Source of the DNA: Pseudovibrio sp947494035
Lineage (GTDB): Bacteria; Pseudomonadota; Alphaproteobacteria; Rhizobiales; Stappiaceae
Reading direction: 5' to 3'
Assembly: GCA_947494035.1 (NCBI GenBank)
Contig: CANLTN010000016.1
Span: 1-64,000 of the forward strand
DNA: 64,000 bases
Of this stretch, positions 17,354-24,769 are shown piece after piece. The position numbers and the translations under genes were made by a program. The number at the start of each line of letters is the position of its first letter. The first letter of the stretch is position 1. The notes below the pieces were generated by a model. That model was given only the letters and a program-made list of their open reading frames with translations, did no database searches and was not told where the DNA came from.

Positions 17354-18979
17354 ATGAGAAGATGGAACGGTTGGGGCGATGACTCGCACCAGGCGCAGCT
17401 GGCCGATTTCGCAAAAGCCTTGCTTGCAGACATTTTGGGTGAGACACATCCACTCCCTGATGCGACATTGCAAGAAGCCATCAAGAACGTTCCAGAATCC
17501 CGCGCACCAGAGCATCCTCTGCTGGATAAGTCTCCAGAAACGCGCGTGAGACATGCATGTGGTCAGAGTTTTCCGGATTGGCTGGAAATGCGGAGCGGCA
17601 AGTTCGGTTCTGTCGCAGATGCAGTTGCATTCCCGGAGACCACAGAGCACGTCCGCGAACTGATGGATTGGGCAGCGGAAAAGGATCTGATCCTTGTCCC
17701 GTATGGCGGCGGAACCTCGGTCGTCGGGCACTTGGCATGTCCTCGGAGTGACAAACCGCAGATCACCGTAGCGCTCACCCGCATGAATCGCTTGCTCGAT
17801 TTCGACAAGGAAAGCCAGATCGCGACCTTCGGCGCAGGTGTGCGTGGTCCGGATCTGGAAGCCCAACTGGCAGCAATCGGCTATACTCTCGGGCATTTCC
17901 CGCAAAGCTTTGAGCTTTCTACAGTAGGCGGTTGGGTGGTCACTCGCTCCTCTGGTCAGCAATCTCTGCGTTACGGACGCATCGAGCAGCTCTTTGCTGG
18001 TGGCATAGTTGAAACGCCGAAAGGCAAACTGGAAATCCCGAGCATTCCAGCTTCTTCCGCAGGCCCGGATCTGCGCGAAACCATCCTCGGCTCGGAAGGC
18101 ACAATGGGCATCCTGACTGAGGTAAAAGTCCGTGTGACCCCACTGCCGGAAGCAGAGCAGTTCTACACAGTCTTCATGCCGGATTGGGAAAGCGGTGTCG
18201 CTGCCGTTCAAGCCATCACGCAAGGGCGTATCCCGCTCTCAATGCTGCGTCTCAGCAACGCAAAAGAAACAGACATCATGCTGAAACTGGCTGTGCCTGA
18301 AAAGAAGCTCTCCAAGCTGAACATGCTCTTCAAGTTCAAGGGCTTGACCGATCAAAAATGTATGCTCACATTCGGTCTGACGGGCTCTAAAAAGCAAGTC
18401 GCAGTCAATGAGAAACTCGCAAACGTCCATCTCAAGCGCCATGGCGCAAAGCGTGTCCTCTCCAAGATGCTGGGCGATAAGTGGCAAGAAAACCGTTACA
18501 AAGGCCCTTATCTGCGTCATCCGCTGTGGGAGCACGGTGTGGCAGCAGACACGTTTGAGACTGCAATGGACTGGTCCGCTCTGCGCCCTTACATGAGCGA
18601 GATTGAGGATAAGGTCTGCAATGCGCTGAAAGAGCAGGGAATACCTGTGTTTGCCTACACGCACCTGTCCCACGTCTACCCGCAAGGCTCCAGCGCATAC
18701 ACCACCTACCTTTTCCCGGTTGCCAGCTCCTATGAAGAAACCATGGAGCGCTGGAAGATCGTCAAGAAAGTTGCCTCGGAAACCGTGGTGGCCCATGGTG
18801 GTACCATCTCTCACCAGCACGGTGTCGGACGAGACCACGCCCCTTACTTGCCAGCGGAAAAAGGCGAGTTGGGTATGAGCACACTGAAGACGCTCAGCAA
18901 GCACTTCGACCCAGATGGGCGCATGAACCCAGGTGTTCTGCTTGGCGATGAAAGCGTGAAGAGCACCGAACCTGCATAA
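17354..18979 (+). CDS. FAD-linked oxidase resembling alkyl-dihydroxyacetone-phosphate synthase
   Basis: 541-aa flavoprotein of the VAO/PCMH family. The FAD-binding domain includes LVPYGGGTSVVGH, and the STVGGWVVTRSSGQQSLRYGRIE block strongly resembles alkyl-DHAP synthase (AGPS), which swaps an acyl for an alkyl chain on DHAP in ether-lipid synthesis. The C-terminal active-site block reads SHQHGVGRD (His487-Gln488-His489), whereas AGPS has three His in a row, so chemistry may differ. ATG 17354 follows GGGGAGCG; the frame opens at 17303. First of three genes with a GlpD-like dehydrogenase and a sugar/polyol kinase. A lactate/glycolate-type dehydrogenase is the main alternative. Confidence 0.75.
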   Translation: MRRWNGWGDDSHQAQLADFAKALLADILGETHPLPDATLQEAIKNVPESRAPEHPLLDKSPETRVRHACGQSFPDWLEMRSGKFGSVADAVAFPETTEHVRELMDWAAEKDLILVPYGGGTSVVGHLACPRSDKPQITVALTRMNRLLDFDKESQIATFGAGVRGPDLEAQLAAIGYTLGHFPQSFELSTVGGWVVTRSSGQQSLRYGRIEQLFAGGIVETPKGKLEIPSIPASSAGPDLRETILGSEGTMGILTEVKVRVTPLPEAEQFYTVFMPDWESGVAAVQAITQGRIPLSMLRLSNAKETDIMLKLAVPEKKLSKLNMLFKFKGLTDQKCMLTFGLTGSKKQVAVNEKLANVHLKRHGAKRVLSKMLGDKWQENRYKGPYLRHPLWEHGVAADTFETAMDWSALRPYMSEIEDKVCNALKEQGIPVFAYTHLSHVYPQGSSAYTTYLFPVASSYEETMERWKIVKKVASETVVAHGGTISHQHGVGRDHAPYLPAEKGELGMSTLKTLSKHFDPDGRMNPGVLLGDESVKSTEPA

Positions 18980-18990
18980 AGCTAAGCGTT

Positions 18991-19020
18991 CCTGCGAAAT
19001 CTTGGGAGAGGTTTTGCAGG
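18991..19020 (+). terminator. Stem-loop after the FAD-linked oxidase gene
   Basis: Arms CCTGCGAAA and TTTTGCAGG around a 12-base loop, 12 bases after the stop codon. There is no U-tract, so it may be an RNA-stability or partial termination element within the three-gene unit. Confidence 0.35.
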
Positions 19021-19021
19021 A

Positions 19022-19135
19022 AGATACGCGCGATAAAAGCGCATCTCCGAAAAGTGGAGACCGGTTTTCGGGAAAAGATACGCGCGAAAAAATGACTAAA
19101 GCAGTTGGCGTTGCCGAATAAGCGCCAGCTGCCTA
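19022..19135. repeat. Dispersed palindromic intergenic element, copy 1
   Basis: Contains the hairpin CCGAAAA...TTTTCGG with central ACCGG, then GATACGCGCGAAAAAATGA, then AAAGCAGTTGGCG facing CGCCAGCTGCC. A related arrangement (ACCGGTTTTCGGAAA, then TACGCGCC, AAAGAATGA and AAGCAGTTGG) recurs near 51.5 kb. Such CCGGTTTTCGG elements are common between genes in Rhizobiales-type genomes. It sits between the AGPS-like and GlpD-like genes and could affect their joint transcription. Confidence 0.6.
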
Positions 19136-19154
19136 GGGAATTCGAGGAGGGGCA

Positions 19155-20813
19155 ATGGGAAACACGGGCCAGTTCAGCAGAGAGCAGAAGCTCGCATCTG
19201 TAAAAGAGCGCAGCAAGCCTTGGGATATAGTTGTCGTCGGTGGTGGCATCACTGGAGCAGGCGTTGCCCTGATGGCGGCAAGAAGTGGCCTTGATGTCCT
19301 GTTGCTTGAAAAGAAAGACTATGCGTGGGGCACTTCCAGTCGCTCCTCCAAGATGGTCCACGGCGGCCTGCGATACCTTGCGCAGGGCGAATTCGGACTG
19401 GCGCGCGAATCCGTGCGCGAGCGAGAAAGGCTGCTGAAGGAAGCGCCCGGTCTCATCGAGAACCTGAACTATCTCTTCCCATTCCGCGAAAAGCAATTCC
19501 CCAACCGCAGTGCCTTCTCGGTGATCCTGAACATCTACGGATACTTTGCCAAAAAGCGCGACCATAAGCATCTGGACCGCGAACAGACCATCGCAGCTCT
19601 ACCGGGCCTCAAAGCTGAGGGCCTGCTGGGTTCGGCCCAATACACCGATGCACTGACAGATGATAGCCGGTTGGTCCTGCGTGTTCTGGCTGAGGCTCGG
19701 CGCTGCGGCGCAACAACGCTGAACTACGCTTCGGTGAAGACCGTATCCGCACAAGGTGAGGGCGCAAAGCAGCTTGAGGTCGAGGACGCCGAAACCGGAG
19801 AGACGCTGAAAATCTCCAGTAAGACCGTCGTCAATGCAACCGGCGTCTGGGCAGATAACCTGCGCGAACAGCTGGGGCAGGCCAAGCGCATTCGCCCCTT
19901 GCGCGGCAGTCACATCGTCGTGCCATCCTGGCGCTTGCCGGTCCATCAGTGCCTCGGCTACCTTCACCCTCAGGACAAACGCGGCGTCTTCATCTACCCA
20001 TGGATGGGCCGTACGGTCATCGGCACAACAGATCTGGACCATACTGAGGATCTTGATCTGGAAGCCGCCATCACCTCTGAGGAAGTGGACTATCTCCTCG
20101 ATGGTGCCAACCATAATTTCCCCGCTGCAAAGCTGGCTGAGACGGATGTAATCTCTACATGGTCCGGCGTGCGGCCAATCGTTGGTGATGAAGGTGTGGA
20201 CCCCAAGGAGCTGCACCCGTCAAAGGCCAAACGTGATCATGTGGTTTGGGATGATAAAGGTCTCATCACAGTAACAGGCGGCAAGCTGACCACCTTCCGC
20301 GTGATGGCAGGGCAGGTGCTGGAGGCATGTGCACCCTATCTGGAGGACGCACAAACCTCAGGGCACTACGACTTTGTCTTCGATCCAAAACTGGCTGAGT
20401 TTGACGAAAAGAACTTCCCGAACCTGTCCAGAGCAGACCTGAAGCGCCTCAGCGGCTATTATGGCACCGATCTGCCAGCGCTTGCGGCAAACGCCTCAAA
20501 GCGCGATCTTTCCCGCGTTTCCGGTACAAACCGCCTCTGGGCAGAGCTTGACTGGGCTGTGATGCATGAAGATGTCGTGCATTTGGATGATCTTCTGTTG
20601 CGCCGGACAAGAATTGGTCTGGTTCTGGCAGAAGGCGGGTCAGAGCTGGCGAATGAGCTTGAAACACGGCTTCGAGAAAAACTGGGGTGGTCCATGGACA
20701 AATGGCAGCAAGAGTGGTCGCGATACGAGCAGATCTGGCGCAAGCACTACAGCCTGCCATCAGCACGGACCGGACAAGCAAGGGAATTGGCCCCTGAGGC
20801 GGTGGCAGGATGA
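19155..20813 (+). CDS. GlpD-like FAD-dependent glycerol-3-phosphate dehydrogenase/oxidase
   Basis: 552-aa flavoprotein. FAD motif VVVGGGITGAGVALMAARSG (about 27-46) and the GlpD signature SSRSSKMVHGGLRYL (about 73-87) assign it to the glycerol-3-phosphate dehydrogenase family, which oxidises G3P to DHAP at the membrane and passes electrons to quinone. The C-terminal DAO_C-like helical domain is present. GAGGAGGGGC precedes the ATG. It overlaps the kinase gene by 4 bases, so oxidation and phosphorylation are coupled. True substrate may be another polyol or alkylglycerol phosphate. Confidence 0.85.
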   Translation: MGNTGQFSREQKLASVKERSKPWDIVVVGGGITGAGVALMAARSGLDVLLLEKKDYAWGTSSRSSKMVHGGLRYLAQGEFGLARESVRERERLLKEAPGLIENLNYLFPFREKQFPNRSAFSVILNIYGYFAKKRDHKHLDREQTIAALPGLKAEGLLGSAQYTDALTDDSRLVLRVLAEARRCGATTLNYASVKTVSAQGEGAKQLEVEDAETGETLKISSKTVVNATGVWADNLREQLGQAKRIRPLRGSHIVVPSWRLPVHQCLGYLHPQDKRGVFIYPWMGRTVIGTTDLDHTEDLDLEAAITSEEVDYLLDGANHNFPAAKLAETDVISTWSGVRPIVGDEGVDPKELHPSKAKRDHVVWDDKGLITVTGGKLTTFRVMAGQVLEACAPYLEDAQTSGHYDFVFDPKLAEFDEKNFPNLSRADLKRLSGYYGTDLPALAANASKRDLSRVSGTNRLWAELDWAVMHEDVVHLDDLLLRRTRIGLVLAEGGSELANELETRLREKLGWSMDKWQQEWSRYEQIWRKHYSLPSARTGQARELAPEAVAG

Positions 20814-22348
20814 CGGAAACACTCCTCGCCATTGACTGTGGCAGTCAAAGCATCCGCGCCCTTTTGTTTTCACCAGACGGGACACTGCTCACCAAAGTAC
20901 AAAAGCCAATCACCGAATATCGCAGCGAGAATCCCGGCTGGTCAGAGATTGATCCGCTCATCCTCTGGGAGCTAATGGGTCGCTGCTGCCGTGAGCTCTG
21001 GGATGGGGGCGCCGATCCGGCTGCGTTGAAGGCGATGAGTGTCACCACCCAGCGCGGCACCCAGATTGCTGTCGATGCAAGAGGCAACCCTTTACGTCCT
21101 GCAATCACGTGGATGGACGAACGCATCGAAGACCGGCAAAAACCACTTCCGTGGCTTTGGAAAACAATCTTCGGCGTGGCGGGGCTGTCCCGTGCCATCA
21201 AGAGCGTTCGCAGTGAAGCCGAGGCCAACTGGATCGCAACGAACCAGCCGGATATTTGGAAAAAGACACACAAATTCCTGCAGGTCTCCGGCTACCTCAA
21301 CTACAAACTGACTGATGTGTTTCGCGATTCAACCGGCGCGCAGGTCGGCTACGTTCCCTATGACTATAAAAAACAGCAATGGGCCAGTAAGAAGCACTTC
21401 CTCTGGGACCTCTTCTCGGTCAAACGCAACCAGCTGCCTGACCTCATCGAACCGGGAAAACTCATCGGCTATGTGAGCGCGGAGGCTGCCGAGTACACCG
21501 GCCTGCCGGAAGGTCTACCGGTAATCTCTGCTGCCGCTGACAAAGCTTGTGAGGTGGTCGGTTGCGGGGCTCTGGACGCCTCCGTCGGCTGCCTGAGCTA
21601 TGGTACCAGAGCCACAGCCACCATTCATTCCAGCAAATACTTTGAGGTTGAACGCCCTCTGCCAGCCTACGCTGGCGGTATTCCGAACATGTTTACACCG
21701 GAGGCCTCCGTCATTTTGGGCTACTGGATGGTCAGTTGGTTCAAAGAGGAATTTGGCCACCCTGAACAGGAGAAGGCCAGAGAATTCGGCAGTCCCGTGG
21801 AAGTCTTCTTCGACGACCTGCTCAACAGCACACCTCCGGGTTCCCACGGCCTGACCCTGCTGCCCAAATGGGGCCGAGATAACGGGTCCTCCACTCCAAT
21901 CAAAGGCGCAATTATCGGTTTTGGCGACAGCCATACCAGAGGCCACATCTACCGTGCGATCATTGAGGGCATCACGCTGGAACTCCACCGCGGCCTGAAG
22001 CGGATTGAGCGCAAAAGCGGAGAGAAGATCAAGGTCCTGCGCGTATCCGGCGGCGGCTCTCAGTCAGATGCCATCATGCAGATCACGGCAGATGTTTTCG
22101 GCCTGCCAACCGAACGCCCCCATACCTTCGAAAGCGCAGGTTTGGGAGCGGCTATTGCAGCCAGTGTTGGCGTTGGTCTCTATCCGGACTTCAATCAGGC
22201 CATGAAGGCCATGACACGGCAAAACGAAGTGTTTCAGCCAAATCCTGAAACGGTGCAGCTCTACAAGCAATTGTTTGAGGAAGTTTATCTGGCCATGCCA
22301 CGCAGACTTGCCCCGCTGAACAAGGCGCTCAGAAGGATAGTCGGTTAG
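20810..22348 (+). CDS. FGGY-family carbohydrate/polyol kinase
   Basis: 512-aa kinase of the FGGY family. The ATP-binding phosphate-1 motif is LLAIDCGSQSIRALLF (5-20); the catalytic Asp region is AITWMDERIEDR, and the adenosine motif LRVSGGGSQSDAIMQITADVFGLP matches the family. It resembles xylulokinases more than glycerol kinases, so the substrate is open (glycerol, alkylglycerol or a pentulose). Four-base overlap with the GlpD-like gene shows a single operon; kinase then dehydrogenase would be a natural two-step route. Confidence 0.85.
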   Translation: MTETLLAIDCGSQSIRALLFSPDGTLLTKVQKPITEYRSENPGWSEIDPLILWELMGRCCRELWDGGADPAALKAMSVTTQRGTQIAVDARGNPLRPAITWMDERIEDRQKPLPWLWKTIFGVAGLSRAIKSVRSEAEANWIATNQPDIWKKTHKFLQVSGYLNYKLTDVFRDSTGAQVGYVPYDYKKQQWASKKHFLWDLFSVKRNQLPDLIEPGKLIGYVSAEAAEYTGLPEGLPVISAAADKACEVVGCGALDASVGCLSYGTRATATIHSSKYFEVERPLPAYAGGIPNMFTPEASVILGYWMVSWFKEEFGHPEQEKAREFGSPVEVFFDDLLNSTPPGSHGLTLLPKWGRDNGSSTPIKGAIIGFGDSHTRGHIYRAIIEGITLELHRGLKRIERKSGEKIKVLRVSGGGSQSDAIMQITADVFGLPTERPHTFESAGLGAAIAASVGVGLYPDFNQAMKAMTRQNEVFQPNPETVQLYKQLFEEVYLAMPRRLAPLNKALRRIVG

Positions 22349-22578
22349 CACCATTTGTCCTTAAGCTGCGAATGTGTGTGCGTCGCAAGGGCCTTAGCCA
22401 GCGACTGCACGCGCTTTTTCGCGATAGTTTCCTTTCTGTTCGCAAACACTTCGTGGTTCAGCGAGATTATTTGCAGATCATATAGATTTTTGACCATCAC
22501 ATTCGCTACCTCTTCATCAAAGCCTTGCAAATCTGCCAGCAGACCCTTGGTAAGGCGTCCTGTAGTTGCAAAGTGCAA
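22345..22578 (-). CDS. Possible small protein, unrecognised
   Basis: A 77-codon frame with a TTG start, antisense to the end of the kinase operon. The translation is helix-prone with many Lys/Glu and ends in Trp-Cys. I recognise no family and see no good Shine-Dalgarno. The 386 bases between the kinase and cupin genes hold nothing else clear. Low confidence that this is translated. Confidence 0.2.
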   Translation of the reverse strand: MHFATTGRLTKGLLADLQGFDEEVANVMVKNLYDLQIISLNHEVFANRKETIAKKRVQSLAKALATHTHSQLKDKWC

Positions 22579-22734
22579 ACCGCATAACTAAATTAATGTA
22601 GGCCTAGCAATCGGCTGTAGCCAGCGGAATGCAACAAACAATAAAAGAATGAAGTGATCCCTGACAGCACTCGAGCATCTGTAAATGAGCAAGCACAGTG
22701 CTTACCTTGGGAGTAGCAGGCGATGGAGGGATCC

Positions 22735-23415
22735 ATGAAGATCAACGGCGATTTTTCAAAACGAGTGCTAGAATTTAGCGACGAAATTCAATGGATCGAG
22801 TCCCCGATAAAAGGCGTTGACCGCCGCCCGCTTGACCGTTTAGGCGGCGAGGTTGCCAGAGCGACCACCGTTGTTCGCTTTGCACCCGGCAGCCACTTTT
22901 CCGAACATGTTCACGATGGTGGAGAAGAGTTCTTCGTTTTGGATGGGGTGTTCCAGGATGAGCACGGAGATTTCCCAAGAGGCTCTTACATCCGCAACCC
23001 GCCAGAATCCTCACACACCCCCGCATCACAACCCGGATGTACGATCTTCGTAAAGCTTTGGCAGTTCGACCTGCAAGACCGTACCCATGTGCGCGTGGAC
23101 ACAAACAAACTGGGCCGCGTGAACGATGCTGAGCGAGAGGGCGTTGCCGTCTCCCCTCTGTTTCAGGACGAGCGCGAGAACGTGCGCCTCGAATACTGGC
23201 AGCCCGGCGTAAGTCATGCCGTAAACGCAAAAGGCGGCGCGGAAATCTTCGTGCTGCGTGGCTCAATCACAGAGGCCGGAGAAAAACTCCCCAAACACGC
23301 TTGGCTCCGCGTCCCGATCGGCTACGACCTCACCATCACAGCAGGTGAGAAGGGCGCCAAACTCTGGATCAAGTCCGGCCACCTTCCCTTTGTAACTGCG
23401 CCGTTTACCGGATAA
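22735..23415 (+). CDS. Double-cupin protein, ChrR-like
   Basis: 226-aa protein with two cupin domains, related to the C-terminal cupin of ChrR anti-sigma factors. The first carries the metal motif HVHDGGEEFFVLDG (about 56-69), then HTPASQPG; the second carries GGAEIFVLRGS with weaker His conservation. No zinc-binding anti-sigma N-terminus and no sigma factor gene are next to it, so it is a stand-alone cupin, perhaps a metal- or small-molecule-binding enzyme. GGAGGG precedes ATG 22735. Its last 15 coding bases are part of a 17-bp sequence that recurs at 24746. Confidence 0.8.
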   Translation: MKINGDFSKRVLEFSDEIQWIESPIKGVDRRPLDRLGGEVARATTVVRFAPGSHFSEHVHDGGEEFFVLDGVFQDEHGDFPRGSYIRNPPESSHTPASQPGCTIFVKLWQFDLQDRTHVRVDTNKLGRVNDAEREGVAVSPLFQDERENVRLEYWQPGVSHAVNAKGGAEIFVLRGSITEAGEKLPKHAWLRVPIGYDLTITAGEKGAKLWIKSGHLPFVTAPFTG

Positions 23416-23417
23416 CG
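23401..23417. repeat. 17-bp direct repeat, left copy
   Basis: CCGTTTACCGGATAACG, spanning the end of the cupin gene. An identical copy is at 24746-24762. The sequence is an imperfect palindrome (CGTT-TA-CCGG-AT-AACG). The segment between the copies holds only the secreted hydrolase gene and hairpin-rich DNA. Confidence 0.7.
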
Positions 23418-23473
23418 GCAATGCGAAAGGGGGCATCTTCTTAACCTGAAAGTGGAGCTTCAATCTCTCAGGT

Positions 23474-24448
23474 TTATTCTGGTGCTTGCATACATGCTGC
23501 TAAGCCATCATGAGACAGCCGCTGGTCCACCCAGTTGCGAGCCAACTCCAGCACATCAGACATGCGTGACCGCCCGTCTGCATCAATCATAGAGTGATCG
23601 TAACTGGAAAATTCTATGGAGGTTAGATTGCACCGCTTGGCATCTGCGAACCTGTCGGCCGTCATCCGAGCCGATTGAACAGCACTGGAACTATCAGCGG
23701 AACCATGCAGAAGAAGGAAGGCAGAGTTCGCTGCCAGCATATCGTCAACTGGCCGCCGATCAATCGCATCAGCCCAATAACGGTAGCTGGACCCTGCCCA
23801 TGTATCACTGCTATCCGGATGTTCGCGAGCATAGGCGAAGGCCGCATCAATAGCGGGCCACTCAGCTTCAGGAACCGAATGTCGGTGCATCGTGTCCATG
23901 ATGGAATCTCGCACCATCTGGCCAAACGTGATACCACCGCCTGTAGAAATAAGGACAACGGCATCTGCTTGTGCTGGTTCTGCAAGCGCCGCCGCGACCC
24001 CGCCACCTTCAGAGCCACCAACTAAAACAAGCTGGCCATTCCACCAAGCGCGGGAACGCAGAGACCCGATGATCTGCAAATAGTCGGCAATGCGTTGGGA
24101 AACACTGTGGTTCTCATAAAACTCAGGCGAACACTCTTCGCTGTCATCACCCGGACTTACGCCATACTTCTCAACCGTCAGAGCTGCAAATTCTGAGAAG
24201 ACGGATCGCACTTGAGAAAGGTTTGCATTGTGGTCTGCCGATAGACATCCGGAACCTTGCATGAGCACAACCAAGCCCACACTCTTATCGGCAGTGTCCG
24301 GAATATCCAGCCTCCAATGAAGCGCACTGTCATCTGGACGAGCAGTCGTGAACGTTTGAGCAACAGAGTTTGCCGAAGAGAGCAGCATCACTGCGGTGCA
24401 GAAGACAATGAAAGTTATGCAGTTCTTCCAAAGTGTATTGGACCACAT
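23474..24448 (-). CDS. Secreted alpha/beta hydrolase
   Basis: 324-aa exported alpha/beta-hydrolase. An N-terminal hydrophobic signal ends near SANSVAQ (residue 30). Nucleophile elbow VLVGGSEGGGVAAALA, acid region FLLLHGSADSS, and catalytic His in YDHSMID make a plausible Ser-Asp-His triad. Substrate unknown; esterase or peptidase-like. It is transcribed against its neighbours and lies inside a pair of 17-bp direct repeats, which suggests a separately acquired cassette. Confidence 0.78.
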   Translation of the reverse strand: MWSNTLWKNCITFIVFCTAVMLLSSANSVAQTFTTARPDDSALHWRLDIPDTADKSVGLVVLMQGSGCLSADHNANLSQVRSVFSEFAALTVEKYGVSPGDDSEECSPEFYENHSVSQRIADYLQIIGSLRSRAWWNGQLVLVGGSEGGGVAAALAEPAQADAVVLISTGGGITFGQMVRDSIMDTMHRHSVPEAEWPAIDAAFAYAREHPDSSDTWAGSSYRYWADAIDRRPVDDMLAANSAFLLLHGSADSSSAVQSARMTADRFADAKRCNLTSIEFSSYDHSMIDADGRSRMSDVLELARNWVDQRLSHDGLAACMQAPE

Positions 24449-24769
24449 CGCAATGCCTCAACAAGAATAAGTATCTATAAAACCTAATAAAATCAATGAT
24501 AAGTAATTTCTGTCAGTAATAGTTCAAACCGGAAAGAGCGAAAACCTACGCACTATGATGAGTAGATGTGTAGGTCGTGAATTCAAAAAGAATACCCATA
24601 GTAGGAACCTGATGGCTCCCGTCAATCTGGAGAAATCCAAGGCTCTTATCTAAGAAGGGACCACCTTAAGTGCGATCATAGCCAAGGGTAACTCACTTAA
24701 GGAAATGGACAAACCCATGATAGTCCTCATGGATTTGTCCTGATCCCGTTTACCGGATAACGACCCGTC
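24449..24769. other. Non-coding segment with two strong stem-loops
   Basis: No credible gene. Two consecutive hairpins: CCTTAAGTG/CACTTAAGG (24664-24702, 21-base loop) and a 14-bp stem, GGACAAACCCATGA against TCATGGATTTGTCC with one G-T pair (24707-24740, 6-base loop). The second ends 5 bases before the right copy of the direct repeat. It may end transcription between the two leftward genes, or mark the edge of an inserted segment. Confidence 0.5.
24746..24762. repeat. 17-bp direct repeat, right copy
   Basis: Identical to 23401-23417, 1345 bp apart in the same orientation, ending 7 bases before the stop codon of the leftward hydroxylase gene. An exact 17-mer at this distance is very unlikely by chance. 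Confidence 0.7.

Noticed and set aside
17315..18223. Reverse frame opposite the AGPS-like gene
   Set aside because: Shadow of a strongly coding forward frame with clear flavoprotein motifs.
22735..23415. ChrR anti-sigma factor of a singlet-oxygen response
   Set aside because: The zinc-binding N-terminal anti-sigma domain and a partner RpoE gene are absent; only the cupin part is present.
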